NCBI GenBank assembly: GCA_016714045.1
Contig: JADJNY010000008.1
Coordinates: 124,001 to 188,000 of the forward strand
Length of the DNA: 64,000 nt
Source: Planctomycetota bacterium
GTDB lineage: Bacteria > Planctomycetota > UBA1135 > GCA-002686595
Direction: 5' to 3'
Shown: positions 63,503 through 64,000 of the stretch, piece after piece
Layout of the letters: each line of letters begins with the position of its first letter
Position numbering within the stretch: position 1 is the stretch's first letter
Notes under the pieces: generated by a model
What the model was told of the DNA's origin: nothing
Seen by the model: the letters and a program-made list of their open reading frames with translations, nothing else
Database searches by the model: none
Program-made: the position numbers and the translations under genes

Positions 63503-64000
63503 ATGCCCGACGCCGCACCGAGCCCCGCCCGCTTCGCCACGCCGATCAACGCCTCGGTGCCGCTCGCCCGGCCCGGCGAGTTCCGCCCGCTCGTGCTGCG
63601 TGACCTCGCGATCTGGCCGCCGGTCGTGCTCGCGCCGATGGCGGGCGTCACGAACTACCCGTTCCGCGCGATGTGCCGCGAGCAGGGCGCCGGCCTCTAC
63701 GTCAGCGAGATGATCACGGCGCGCGGCTACCTGAACGGGAATCGCTTGACGCACCTGCTCGCGAGCTCGCGCGCGGACGAGACGCCGCGCTCGGTGCAGA
63801 TCTACGGGACGGAGCCGAAGGACGTCGCGGAGATGGCGCGGGCGCTCGTCGACCAGGGCGTGCACCACCTCGACATGAACTTCGGTTGCCCCGTGCCGAA
63901 GGTGACGCGCAACGGCGGCGGCAGCGCGATCCCGCTCAAGCCGAAGCTGCTCGCGCGCATCGTGCGCGCGGGCGTCGAGGGCGCGGGCAGGGTGCCGTTC
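63503..64000 (+). CDS. tRNA-dihydrouridine synthase, 3' end outside window
   Basis: 166 visible residues from ATG 63503, running off the window. After a short N-terminal extension (MPDAAPSPARFATPINASVPLARPG) the Dus core appears: PPVVLAPMAGVTNYPFRAMC (FMN phosphate site), SEMITARG, SVQIYGTEP and DMNFGCPVPKVTRNGGGSAI, which contains the catalytic Cys of the Dus family. It reduces uridine in the D-loop of tRNA with FMN and NADPH. The extension and GCPVPKV form suggest the NifR3/DusB-like branch. Confidence 0.9.
   Translation, partial: MPDAAPSPARFATPINASVPLARPGEFRPLVLRDLAIWPPVVLAPMAGVTNYPFRAMCREQGAGLYVSEMITARGYLNGNRLTHLLASSRADETPRSVQIYGTEPKDVAEMARALVDQGVHHLDMNFGCPVPKVTRNGGGSAIPLKPKLLARIVRAGVEGAGRVPF

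Overview
The window is very GC-rich (roughly 70 % by eye) bacterial chromosome. The gene content points to a deep-branching planctomycete-type member of the PVC group: a DUF1549/DUF1553 (PSD1) cytochrome next to a DUF1501 protein, DUF1080 domains on a sugar-dehydrogenase-like propeller, exported Gfo/Idh/MocA oxidoreductases, many secreted beta-helix, FG-GAP and Ig-like proteins, and a GreA with a long N-terminal extension of the kind known from Chlamydiae. No phage, insertion sequence or CRISPR array was seen.

Layout. 1-1.7 kb: end of a coiled-coil gene and a MamK-family actin. 1.7-5.4 kb: two exported proteins on the minus strand (Ig-like; beta-helix lipoprotein). 5.7-6.7 kb: HU-like nucleoid protein and a 35-residue basic protein. 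6.8-10.7 kb: cytochrome c plus propeller/DUF1080 operon. 10.7-12.8 kb: TPR membrane protein. 13-14.3 kb: RNA m5U methyltransferase. 14.3-19.3 kb: PSD1-DUF1501 operon (minus). 19.5-23.7 kb: two secreted proteins sharing an unnamed C-terminal module. 23.7-28 kb: ABC-F ATPase, small membrane protein, secreted hydrolase. 28-34.9 kb: tightly spaced plus-strand cluster of Gfo/Idh/MocA oxidoreductase, ApbE, second oxidoreductase, membrane cytochrome and glycosidase-like protein. 35-46.4 kb: outer-membrane-like protein, TPR proteins, membrane proteins, propeller protein and hypotheticals. 46.6-49.1 kb: beta-helix protein and HExxH peptidase. 49.4-51.4 kb: AbiEi/AbiEii-like pair under a nested inverted repeat. 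51.8-55.1 kb: tRNA-Asn, GluQRS, a YqjD/YqjE-type stress membrane operon, Bcp peroxiredoxin. 55.2-57.7 kb: SahR-like regulator plus ahcY. 57.8-64 kb: long GreA, RlmI-like methyltransferase, degenerate amidohydrolase and the start of a tRNA-dihydrouridine synthase.

Two patterns run through the window. First, nine genes with intact family motifs change reading frame once, most of them at short G or C runs; this looks more like consensus indels in the assembly than decay, because it includes ahcY. Those genes are given end to end with the break noted. Second, many genes are preceded by a TA(G/T/C)N(C/G)T hexamer in otherwise GC-rich DNA, a likely local -10 element.
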